From assembly GCA_902490145.1 (NCBI GenBank), contig CABUCT010000053.1:1-8149 (forward strand): a DNA stretch of 8,149 nt, read 5' to 3'. Position 1 is the stretch's first letter. Every line of letters starts with the position of its first letter. The translations under genes and the position numbers were made by a program. Source of the stretch: an uncultured Oscillospiraceae bacterium (GTDB lineage: Bacteria > Bacillota > Clostridia > Oscillospirales > Acutalibacteraceae). This document shows positions 1 through 6,094 of the stretch, piece after piece. Under the pieces are notes generated by a model that worked only from the letters and a program-made list of their open reading frames with translations, was not told the DNA's origin and searched no databases.

Positions 1-1146
1 GAATTCTATCTTGTTCCTTCATGCGATCAATATAAACAAAATGAAAACGGAACTTTCACAAAGATCCGTGAAAGTTCCGATTCAATAAGCAACTTAATTG
101 AAGATGCAGTGAAGCTGTCGGTTGTGGGAATCATTCGTCCGACCGACGATGGAGCAGCTCTTTATACCGGTGAAGCTGTCGGATATACCCGTGCTCTCAC
201 CAATTATCTTATCGATCATGCCGACAACAGTGCAATTGTCAAAGCTCAAAAAGACAGCAAGAACATCAATGTGCTGAACGGTATGACTTTTTCTCCGGAA
301 GATGATTCTGTTAAAATTTCCGACACCAAAACTTATCTTAAAAACCTTGGAGTCACCGAAAAGGCAAATATGTGCACTGATATGATCAACACTCTTTCGG
401 CTGCAAATCCTCAAGCCGCTTCGCAAATGTCCGGCATGACCGAAGAACAGCTTGCGGCTTCGCTTGATGCATATACACAACAAGCTGACGACGAATTTTT
501 CCTTAATATTTATGAGAATTATATTTCAAGCGGAAATTTTGATGACAATATGACCGATTTCGGTGCGATCAGTTTGGATGCACCATCGTCCATTAGCATT
601 TACTCCGACAGTTTTGAAAATAAAGACAATATTTCCAACTGTATTCAAAATTACAATACTTCGGTTGCGGATGAAAATCAAATAACTTATACCGACTATG
701 TAGGATTGCTTATGTCATCGGTCACCACAATAATAAATATTATTTCATATGTACTCATTGCGTTTGTCGCGGTATCACTCGTGGTCTCATCGATCATGAT
801 AGGCATAATAACCTATATTTCGGTTCTTGAACGAACCAAAGAAATCGGAGTACTTCGTGCAATAGGTGCTTCAAAGCATAATATATCTCAGGTATTCAAC
901 GCTGAAACTTTCATAATCGGACTCCTTTCAGGTCTTATAGGAATCGGAGTGTCTTTGGTTCTGACTATTCCGATAAATGCTATAATACACGCACTTGCAG
1001 ATTCAAATGAAGTAAACGCACATCTTCCAGTTGCAGGAGCTGTAATACTTGTAATACTGAGTATGCTTTTAACCTTAATCGGAGGTTTAATTCCCGCTAA
1101 AAAAGCTGCAAAAAAAGATCCTGTTATCGCCTTGCGTTCCGAATAA
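1..1146 (+). CDS. ABC transporter permease, FtsX/MacB type (3' end; start lies outside the window)
   Basis: The reading frame is open from base 1, so the first in-window GTG (109) is not a real start; 381 C-terminal residues are visible. The first ~240 residues form a large hydrophilic extracytoplasmic region typical of MacB-like core domains. They are followed by an FtsX domain with three hydrophobic segments (about residues 241-272, 302-330 and 342-364 of the fragment). Between the first two lies the conserved FtsX-family cytoplasmic stretch ERTKEIGVLRAIGASKHNI. The protein ends in the typical basic tail PAKKAAKKDPVIALRSE. Proteins of this type in Firmicutes are often very long ATPase-permease fusions or partners of a separate ATPase, and export peptides, lipoproteins or drugs or sense them; which applies here cannot be told from this fragment. 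It ends at a hairpin terminator. Family assignment is secure; the substrate is unknown. Confidence 0.9.
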   Translation, partial: EFYLVPSCDQYKQNENGTFTKIRESSDSISNLIEDAVKLSVVGIIRPTDDGAALYTGEAVGYTRALTNYLIDHADNSAIVKAQKDSKNINVLNGMTFSPEDDSVKISDTKTYLKNLGVTEKANMCTDMINTLSAANPQAASQMSGMTEEQLAASLDAYTQQADDEFFLNIYENYISSGNFDDNMTDFGAISLDAPSSISIYSDSFENKDNISNCIQNYNTSVADENQITYTDYVGLLMSSVTTIINIISYVLIAFVAVSLVVSSIMIGIITYISVLERTKEIGVLRAIGASKHNISQVFNAETFIIGLLSGLIGIGVSLVLTIPINAIIHALADSNEVNAHLPVAGAVILVILSMLLTLIGGLIPAKKAAKKDPVIALRSE

Positions 1147-1150
1147 AATA

Positions 1151-1186
1151 AAAAGCCCACCGCATAAATCGGCGGGCTTTTATTTT
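1151..1186 (+). terminator. Intrinsic terminator of the ABC permease gene
   Basis: A 12-bp stem (1151-1162 with 1170-1181) with one A/C mismatch and a 7-nt loop has a GC-rich core (GCCC/GGGC) and ends in a T-rich run interrupted by one A. It starts 4 bases after the permease stop codon. The flanking A run also makes it plausible as a terminator for minus-strand transcripts. Confidence 0.85.
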
Positions 1187-1799
1187 GAATTAAGACCGTG
1201 CCAATGATAAGTTTTAAGCAGAGTCACAAAATTATGCGGTGCAGATTTTATTGTTGACTATATTAATCAACTTGACAATAGATTTTCGGGCGGTTTAAGA
1301 GGGGTGAAAAAATGTGTGTTCACTTTTTAAGCAACGTCGACAAATCCGCACCCGCCTAAAACGGCTTAATTTTAGCGATTTTCAGCTTGTCGTCACCCGC
1401 AGGCGTTAGCCTTGCGGCTTCCTGTGCACGCAAAATTGTTCAAAATTCCTCTCGTTTTAGGTCGAAGAATATTAAAGAGGTGAATTTTTATCTGTGTGCG
1501 GCAGTCCGACTGCCGCCCGGCAACGGTCAAAACTTTAAGCGGCATAAAACGCAGGGATCCTTTCGCATTCTCGAGTATTTTAACAAAGCAAAGGCGGAAA
1601 TCCATCCTTTAAAATCGCGTTTGGATTTGTCGGCTTTGCTTAAGATGAGGCGAGTCGAACCCAATATGGTTTAAAATGCCCTATTTCCGCTGAAACTGAG
1701 TTAAAAATCTCGGCATACGGCAGCTGAGCTTTTTATGCCTTGTCGGGGCAAAAATACATGTCGAAAGGTATGCATTTTATACTTATATGCCTATTATTT
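1187..1799. other. Gene-poor stretch with no convincing protein gene
   Basis: About 610 bases lie between the permease terminator and the dead TetR gene. The open frames at 1387-1674 (plus) and 1393-1605 (minus) lie over the same inverted-repeat element, lack a good ribosome binding site and show no domain I recognise. The best explanation is a non-coding structured repeat (1327-1643, listed separately). A weak AT-rich hairpin (stem 1752-1759 with 1770-1777) followed on the minus strand by five T's could be the old terminator of the TetR gene. Bases 1644-1732 show nothing I can name. Confidence 0.6.
1327..1643. repeat. 317-bp element bounded by 21-bp inverted repeats, with internal GC hairpins
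   Basis: The arms at 1327-1347 and 1623-1643 are inverted copies matching at 19 of 21 positions (core TTAAGCAA and GACAAATCC). Two internal hairpins are clear: 1397-1417 (8 bp with one bulged base, loop GTTA) and 1498-1516 (perfect 8 bp, GCGGCAGT/ACTGCCGC, loop CCG). The interior looks more GC-rich than the flanks. A degenerate direct copy of the left arm lies outside at about 1212-1232. No transposase and no clear target-site duplication is visible. It could be a MITE-like dispersed element or the gene of a structured RNA whose ends pair; the sequence alone does not decide strand or nature. Confidence 0.5.
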
Positions 1800-2292
1800 T
1801 TAAAAACAGCTTTTCCTATCTTCGGGAGTTTCGAAAAACTCCCGTTTGATCCATTCGTCAAGCAACCCAAAAAGATCATAGGAACAAAATCTGCTTTCAT
1901 AGCATTCTTCTGTACTAGCTTTGTTGTGCGGCGTCATTATCTCATAGAAAGCGTCATATATAGCTGATTGTATATCAGCATCATAAATTTCCGAAAGTAT
2001 ATTTCGTATTCCGTAGGTGAATCAAAAAAGTCTTTTGCATTGCCGGCGTTATACCGGATCTTTCTTCAAGATTATGCTCGTCTGCATATCAATTTCAAAG
2101 ACTGACCAGCTTAAAGGTCAGAGCCTCGTTTTTAGATGAAAAATTACGAAATCATATTGAATGCCCAACGCCGGCGGTATCGGCAATCTCTTTAATGGTT
2201 ATTTTATCAGACTCATTTTCACGCATAAGCTTGAGTAATAAGTCATCTATGCATTCTTTAAGAAATTCTGTGGTTTTTGTGCCTTGTCCCAT
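1800..2292 (-). pseudogene. Decayed TetR/AcrR-family transcriptional repressor
   Basis: The minus-strand start ATG (2290-2292) has an AAGGA site 8 bases upstream and begins MGQGTKTTEFLKECIDDLL. A typical TetR helix-turn-helix follows (KITIKEIADTAGVGHSI). The frame is broken by TGA at 2152-2154, yet the family sequence continues as FRNFSSKNEALTFKLVSL and YADEHNLEERS, with further TGA codons at 2095-2097 and 2089-2091. Around 2015-2030 the frame shifts. It then reads GIRNILSEIYDADIQSAIYD and ends with a TetR C-terminal stretch, FGLLDEWIKREFFETPED, stopping at 1800-1802. Without the damage it would be about 163 residues, somewhat short for the family. The open frame at 1740-1967 on the plus strand is its shadow. 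It may once have controlled the neighbouring transporter or the divergent HAD gene; that is inference. Confidence 0.85.
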
Positions 2293-2508
2293 AAAAAGTT
2301 TCCTTTTAAAAAGAATGATACTATGACCTATCAAAAGCTTCAAATAGATTTAAGACACTTGATATTTCTGAAAAAAGATAGTATCCTGTGAAAGAAATTT
2401 TAGTGTCTTATAGAGATAAAGTTTCTGTTAGAAATTATTGTATAAAATGAACTTATAAAGTCAACAACACAAATTGCATTTTGCGAAGAAAACGAAAGGA
2501 TGAAATTT
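2293..2508. promoter_or_regulatory. Divergent control region between the dead TetR gene and the HAD gene, with nested inverted repeats
   Basis: Two perfect inverted-repeat pairs are interleaved here. GATACTAT (2317-2324) pairs with ATAGTATC (2378-2385), and TAAGACACT (2351-2359) pairs with AGTGTCTTA (2402-2410). TetR repressors usually bind symmetric sites in the region next to their own divergent gene, so these are candidate operators, though their arms are more widely spaced than a usual TetR operator. A TATAAA box at 2441-2446 is a possible -10 for the HAD gene, but I see no good -35 at the right distance. Confidence 0.35.
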
Positions 2509-3234
2509 ATGAACACAAAAATGATATTATTTGATCTAGACGGTACTCTTCTTCCTATGGATCAGGATGAATTCACAAAAGGCTACTTTAGCTTGCTTGT
2601 CGAAAAAATGTCTCCTTATGGATATGAACCTGAAAAGCTTATAAATGCCGTTTGGAAAGGAACTGCGGCAATGGTAGTAAATACCGGCGAACAAAGCAAT
2701 GAAGAATGTTTTTGGGAAAAATTCTTTCAAGCTTTCGGTCAAAAAGTATTATCCGACAAATTGTTATTTGACGAATTTTACAAAGAAGACTTTCAACGAG
2801 CAAAAGCATACTGCGGATATAATGAAAATGCGGTAAAAACTGTTTCCGAAATAAAAAAAGCCGGCTTCAGAACAGCCCTTGCCACAAATCCTATTTTCCC
2901 AGCAATTGCAACAGAAAGCAGAATTGTGTGGGCAGGATTTGACCCGTCAGATTTCGAGCTTTATACCACTTATGAAAACACAAGCTACTGCAAACCGAAT
3001 CCGGATTATTACAGAAATATCTGTAAACGCTTGGGAGTCTTGCCCGAAGAGTGCCTTATGGTCGGAAATGATGTAACAGAGGATATGGTGGCACAGTCAA
3101 TCGGAATGAAAGTATTTCTGCTTACGGATTGTCTGATCAACAAAAACCGACAAGATATATCCGGCTATCCAAAGGGAGATTTTGAAGATCTTTTGAATTT
3201 TATCAAACATAATTCAGAAAAAATTTCAAAGTAG
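2509..3234 (+). CDS. HAD-superfamily hydrolase (phosphatase-like), 241 aa
   Basis: All four HAD motifs are present: the nucleophile motif FDLDGT (Asp9, acid/base Asp11), motif II Thr126 in LATNP, motif III Lys162 in CKPNPDYY, and motif IV VGNDVTED with Asp188 and Asp192. The ~110 residues between motifs I and II form a helical cap, as in subclass I HAD proteins such as phosphoglycolate phosphatases, beta-phosphoglucomutases and nucleotidases. These proteins use an aspartyl-phosphate intermediate and Mg2+; the natural substrate cannot be deduced. I chose ATG 2509 over the in-frame ATG at 2500 because the GAAAGGA ribosome binding site overlaps 2500 but lies 8 bases before 2509. No membrane segment is seen, so it is probably cytosolic. 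It stands alone among decayed sequences and is intact. Confidence 0.9.
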   Translation: MNTKMILFDLDGTLLPMDQDEFTKGYFSLLVEKMSPYGYEPEKLINAVWKGTAAMVVNTGEQSNEECFWEKFFQAFGQKVLSDKLLFDEFYKEDFQRAKAYCGYNENAVKTVSEIKKAGFRTALATNPIFPAIATESRIVWAGFDPSDFELYTTYENTSYCKPNPDYYRNICKRLGVLPEECLMVGNDVTEDMVAQSIGMKVFLLTDCLINKNRQDISGYPKGDFEDLLNFIKHNSEKISK

Positions 3235-3369
3235 AAAGTCGTCTGACGAATCTTTGAAACAAATCTCAGCTTCGCTTCAGTTGTTCTGCTGATTTCACCG
3301 TTTTATTTAGACGATACTCTTAGGATATAATAGCTTTTTTGACTGATTAAAACAGTTAAGCAAAAGTGA

Positions 3370-3640
3370 AAACCCAGCAGTAGATTTACCCTTGCATATG
3401 TAGATGATTCCAAAACTTACCGTATATTTAAAGATTTGCTGATTGCAGAGCTGAAAATCCCGCCGCAAAAATCGTGTTCGTACGCATTGGTTATGATTAA
3501 GCTGAGGGGACTTTAAACACATGGTGCCTGACAGTGTTGCTGTTTGCGGCTTTCCGGATTTTTCCCCGAAATACGTCAGCATTCCTTTGCCTCATAACCT
3601 AAAATCACTCGAAAATCATCTTTTGTCAGATATGAAATAG
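3370..3640 (+). pseudogene. Possible decayed regulator gene (LacI-type effector-domain fragment?)
   Basis: Two plus-strand frames abut with a shift between them. Bases 3370-3513 read FTLAYVDDSKTYRIF... and stop at 3514-3516. Bases 3524-3637 read VPDSVAVCGFPDFSPKY... and stop at 3638-3640. The second piece resembles the stretch VPDDVAVCGFDD followed by a proline-containing loop near the C-terminus of LacI/GalR-type and AraR-type sugar-responsive regulators. The end of the first piece (ALVMIKLRGL) could correspond to the helix just before it. A strong terminator lies 33 bases downstream, as expected for the end of a former gene. No DNA-binding domain is visible. The resemblance is short, so the assignment is tentative. 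Confidence 0.25.
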
Positions 3641-3672
3641 TTTTGACAGGTCAGATTTTTGTTCGAACTATA

Positions 3673-3710
3673 AAAAGCCTTGATAATACTTTGGTATTAT
3701 CAAGGCTTTT
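3673..3710. terminator. Perfect 17-bp hairpin, orphan intrinsic terminator
   Basis: Bases 3673-3689 and 3694-3710 are perfectly complementary around the loop TTTG. The stem has an AGCCTTG/CAAGGCT core with A/T ends, giving four T's on the plus strand and five on the minus strand, so it could work in both directions. No intact gene reads into it from either side; the nearest candidate is the relic ending at 3640. Confidence 0.75.
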
Positions 3711-3792
3711 AAAAACAGCAGATCCAAAATTCGACTGTTAAAATCACTAAGGAGATGTATTCCTGATGCTTAAAGTTGCGGTTGTTTTTGTG

Positions 3793-3821
3793 TTGCATTT
3801 AGAATATATTTGTGATAGTAT
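3793..3821 (+). promoter_or_regulatory. Possible promoter of the M14 peptidase gene (extended -10)
   Basis: TTGCAT (3793-3798) is separated by 17 bases from TAGTAT (3816-3821), which is preceded by TG at 3813-3814 in the extended -10 position. The -35 match is poor (3 of 6) and the -10 moderate (4 of 6), so the extended TG would carry most of the recognition. It lies 61 bases upstream of the start codon. Confidence 0.3.
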
Positions 3822-3882
3822 TTTAATGTATAGTTTAATAAATCAGTGGCAAAAAACTGCGTTTTAATTTGAGGGATAAAGT

Positions 3883-5121
3883 ATGAAGAACAAGATTAGA
3901 ACTTATAGATACATTTTGATAGGATTGCTTATAATTTCAACAGTGATTCTGTCAGAATTTGTCACTCAAAACATATCTGAAAAAGAACAGGCAAATGCTG
4001 TGGAGCAATATTACGAGGAACATCCGTTTGAACAGGAAAGTGTTGAAGAAATTTCTTCAGAACCTGAATCGCAAGAGGAGAGCAGTGTCTCCGAAAGCAA
4101 TTTGACCGAAAGCAGTGTGCCTAAAAGTGAGTCAAAATCCTCTGTAACCTCAAAAGCCAGCAAAGCTGAGGAGAAAAAACCTGTACCGGTGCCTCAGGAA
4201 AACAATATAATAAAGCTTATTGATTATACAAAGGCTGCTACATATAAAACTATAGATTCACAGATTAACACTCTTTGTAAAGCTTATCCTGATCTTATTA
4301 CCAGAGGAAGTATAGGAAAATCTGTAAGGGGAAGAAAAATTTTTCTTGTTACAGTCGGCAAGGGGACAAAAAAAGCTCTGATAGTAGGAGGAATTCACGC
4401 ACGCGAGCATATAACGGTCAGCTTTATAATGAGATGCATAGAAGATTATGCCGCCGCCTATTATTCCGAAGACGGAAGAATGGATGGATATAACATAAAG
4501 AAATTGCTTGATGAATATACCCTTTACATAGTCCCGAACACAAATCCCGACGGGACCGAAATCGTCCTTTCGGGGGAATATCCCGCAACAAGTGTTACGG
4601 TAACCAAACGAAGTATGTATAAAGCCAATGCTAATGGTGTAAACTTAAACCGAAATTTTCCGTTTCAGTGGGAGAATATAATTCCAGAGACCGACGCCCC
4701 CGATGAGAAAAAATACATCGGAAGCTCGGCCGGATCCGAACCTGAAACGCAGGCACTTATGAAGCTTTGCAAAGAAAACGATTTTGAGTGGATGACCTCG
4801 ATGCATTTGCAGGGGGATTGTATATATTGGTCGGATGAAGTAAATATAAATGTAGGCGGATATGCTGATGGAGTGGTCACGCCCATATGCAAAAAATTTG
4901 ATTTTTATAAATGTCCTACTTCAACCGACCTTTCACTTTACGGCGGCGGATTTGAAAACTGGTTTCGTGCCGAATATAACAAGATCGGGCTTTGTATTGA
5001 GCTTGTTCCGCTGGATTATAACGTATCGCCTACTACAAACAAGGATAATTTAAGGTTTGAAGCATCTTTACGATACAGCAAAACAAGAGGTGTTTTTGCG
5101 GCCATGATGAGCCTTGTTTAA
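3883..5121 (+). CDS. Membrane-anchored M14-family zinc carboxypeptidase, 412 aa
   Basis: Start ATG follows GAGGG at 8-base spacing. The N-terminus has a basic end and one hydrophobic segment (about residues 9-28, no lipobox), so an uncleaved anchor or signal peptide is likely. Residues ~50-100 are a Ser/Glu/Lys-rich disordered linker. The catalytic domain fills about 110-412. Zinc ligands are His172 and Glu175 in GGIHAREH and His308 in SMHLQG; Asn256-Arg257 in NLNRNF match the substrate-carboxylate site; Glu373 in LCIELVP is the catalytic acid. The family removes C-terminal residues from peptides. Bacterial members of this layout include gamma-D-glutamyl-diaminopimelate peptidases acting on peptidoglycan stem peptides, so a wall-trimming or wall-recycling role is plausible but not proven. 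No LysM or other wall-binding domain is present. Its stop overlaps that of the convergent gene. Family assignment is secure; the substrate is inferred. Confidence 0.92.
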   Translation: MKNKIRTYRYILIGLLIISTVILSEFVTQNISEKEQANAVEQYYEEHPFEQESVEEISSEPESQEESSVSESNLTESSVPKSESKSSVTSKASKAEEKKPVPVPQENNIIKLIDYTKAATYKTIDSQINTLCKAYPDLITRGSIGKSVRGRKIFLVTVGKGTKKALIVGGIHAREHITVSFIMRCIEDYAAAYYSEDGRMDGYNIKKLLDEYTLYIVPNTNPDGTEIVLSGEYPATSVTVTKRSMYKANANGVNLNRNFPFQWENIIPETDAPDEKKYIGSSAGSEPETQALMKLCKENDFEWMTSMHLQGDCIYWSDEVNINVGGYADGVVTPICKKFDFYKCPTSTDLSLYGGGFENWFRAEYNKIGLCIELVPLDYNVSPTTNKDNLRFEASLRYSKTRGVFAAMMSLV

Positions 5122-5411
5122 AAGATCCATTGAAACAGGAAGGTGGCTCCCATTCCTGCAAGTGTCCAAAACACAGCAAGGATGGAGTCTCTGATTATCC
5201 TGTTTTTTCGAATTTCCCTTCTTCTTGCCATTTTCTGAGCATTGGATTTGGGAGGCTGACTTAGTTGTTGTAAGAATTTTTCCGCTTCCCCTTTAAGCTT
5301 TGGCTCTTCAATCAGTGCTCCCTTTGGAGTGACAAAAAGTATGGCCCGTTCAAAATATTGGTTGGCAGTTTCTCTTATTTCTATAGTTTGGCGATTTACT
5401 CCTCTTATCAT
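5118..5411 (-). CDS. Small protein of unknown function with a C-terminal membrane anchor, 97 aa
   Basis: The start ATG (5409-5411) is preceded on the minus strand by AGGAGG at 6-base spacing, which rules out the upstream in-frame ATG at 5453. Residues 1-29 (MIRGVNRQTIEIRETANQYF onward to ILFVTP) resemble the N-terminus of short uncharacterised proteins I associate with Clostridia, from memory only. A hydrophilic, probably helical middle (30-60) is followed by a very basic stretch (61-74, KMARRREIRKNRIIR region) and one hydrophobic helix (75-97). With no signal peptide and the anchor at the end, it should sit with its N-terminal domain in the cytosol. The stop codon overlaps that of the M14 gene (TTAA shared), and its start is 76 bases from the divergent nadD start. 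I do not know its role; location suggests envelope-linked or housekeeping work, but that is only context. Confidence 0.8.
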   Translation of the reverse strand: MIRGVNRQTIEIRETANQYFERAILFVTPKGALIEEPKLKGEAEKFLQQLSQPPKSNAQKMARRREIRKNRIIRDSILAVFWTLAGMGATFLFQWIF

Positions 5412-5473
5412 AAGCGGCCTCCTGTGTATTTGATGCAAACTTATTATTAACAAGAAATTTTTGGATTATACAA

Positions 5474-5490
5474 AGAAGGTGTTTTTATTG
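5474..5490 (+). promoter_or_regulatory. Ribosome binding site that fixes a TTG start for nadD
   Basis: AGAAGG at 5474-5479 lies 8 bases before TTG 5488-5490. The alternative in-frame starts fit worse: TTG 5461 has no site upstream and adds nine non-family residues, while GTG 5500 lies 20 bases from the site and would cut into the first beta strand. Confidence 0.7.
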
Positions 5491-6090
5491 GGAAATATTG
5501 TGATTTTCGGAGGAAGCTTTAATCCGGTCCATTTAGGACATAAAAAACTGCTTAAATACCTTTTGAAAAATCCTGAAATAAAAAAGGTTTTGGTTGTTCC
5601 GGCGGCATGTTCTCCGTTTAAGAAAAAAGAGGAATTGGCTTCAAATGAACACCGCTTTAATATGTGTAAGCTTGCATTTGGAAATTTAAATGGAGTGGAG
5701 ATATCGGATGTTGAGTTTTCATTGCCGTTACCAAGCTTCACAATAAACACTGTTTTAGAACTAAAAAAGCGTTATCCTTATGATAATTTCGGATTATTGA
5801 TGGGAGCAGATGCTATAATGAGTTTTGAAAAATGGAAGGACTATGAAAAACTACTTAAGATTACAACCATTTATTCGGCGGTCAGAGAAGATTTTAAATA
5901 TAAAGATATTAAAGAAAAAACTGAATTTTTGAAAAGCAAAGGCGGAAATATAAAACTGATGGATATGCCGAAAATAGATATTTCATCTTCAGAGATAAGA
6001 AATCTTTTAAGAAACGGAAAATCCACTGTCGGACTTTTAGAAAAAAGCGTGGAAAAATATATTTTAGATAATCGTCTTTACAGGGAGTGA
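5488..6090 (+). CDS. nadD: Nicotinate-nucleotide adenylyltransferase, 200 aa
   Basis: NadD joins nicotinate mononucleotide and ATP to give deamido-NAD and pyrophosphate, the shared late step of NAD synthesis. The N-terminus carries the Rossmann-type nucleotidyltransferase signature GGSFNPVHLGH, with the HxGH pair His15 and His18. LLMGADAIMSFEKWKDYE (around 103-120) matches the NadD substrate-binding region, and SSSEIRNLL (166-174) is the C-terminal ISSTEIR-type ATP-binding motif. The length is typical. The start is TTG, chosen from the ribosome binding site and family N-terminus. It heads a tightly packed cluster: yqeK begins 4 bases after its stop. In many Clostridia obgE lies just upstream; here a divergent small gene occupies that place. 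Cytosolic enzyme; assignment is firm. Confidence 0.95.
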   Translation: MGNIVIFGGSFNPVHLGHKKLLKYLLKNPEIKKVLVVPAACSPFKKKEELASNEHRFNMCKLAFGNLNGVEISDVEFSLPLPSFTINTVLELKKRYPYDNFGLLMGADAIMSFEKWKDYEKLLKITTIYSAVREDFKYKDIKEKTEFLKSKGGNIKLMDMPKIDISSSEIRNLLRNGKSTVGLLEKSVEKYILDNRLYRE

Positions 6091-6094
6091 GAAC

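Larger units (their letters stand above)
3235..3882. other. Intergenic stretch with a coding relic, orphan terminator and probable promoter
   Basis: There is no intact gene over about 650 bases. The open frame at 3307-3582 on the minus strand lacks a ribosome binding site and mirrors the relic at 3370-3640. The strong hairpin at 3673-3710 is listed separately. A 33-codon frame at 3766-3867 is preceded by AAGGAG (3749-3754) but at a long 11-base spacing, and its product (MLKVAVVFVLHLEY...) matches nothing I know. It also overlaps the probable promoter of the next gene, so I do not call it. Confidence 0.6.

Noticed and set aside
1393..1605. Open frame of 70 codons on the minus strand
   Set aside because: It is antisense to the same element and has no ribosome binding site or recognisable domain.
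1641..1670. tRNA T-loop-like text on the minus strand (GGGTTCGACTCGC), as at an integration site
   Set aside because: The flanking bases do not form a T-arm stem and no acceptor, anticodon or D-arm is present.
1387..1674. Open frame of 95 codons on the plus strand
   Set aside because: It has no good ribosome binding site, contains no domain I recognise, and spans the inverted-repeat element including both of its internal hairpins.
1823..1844. Perfect 9-bp hairpin (CGGGAGTTT/AAACTCCCG) as a terminator or small RNA
   Set aside because: It lies inside the TetR pseudogene and is accounted for by codons for the REFFETP segment; no T run follows on either strand.
1740..1967. Plus-strand frame with a hydrophobic N-terminal part
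   Set aside because: It is the antisense shadow of the TetR pseudogene, whose family-like text on the minus strand explains the openness.
2089..2154. TGA read as tryptophan (alternative genetic code) to rescue the TetR gene
   Set aside because: nadD ends with TGA at its normal length, one of the TetR TGAs lies where Arg is more likely, and a frameshift also breaks the gene.
3307..3582. Open frame of 91 codons on the minus strand
   Set aside because: No ribosome binding site or known domain; it overlaps a better plus-strand coding relic and runs through unstable low-complexity text.
3766..3867. 33-codon frame after AAGGAG
   Set aside because: The spacing of 11 bases is long, a competing ATG directly abuts the site, and it overlaps the probable promoter of the M14 gene.
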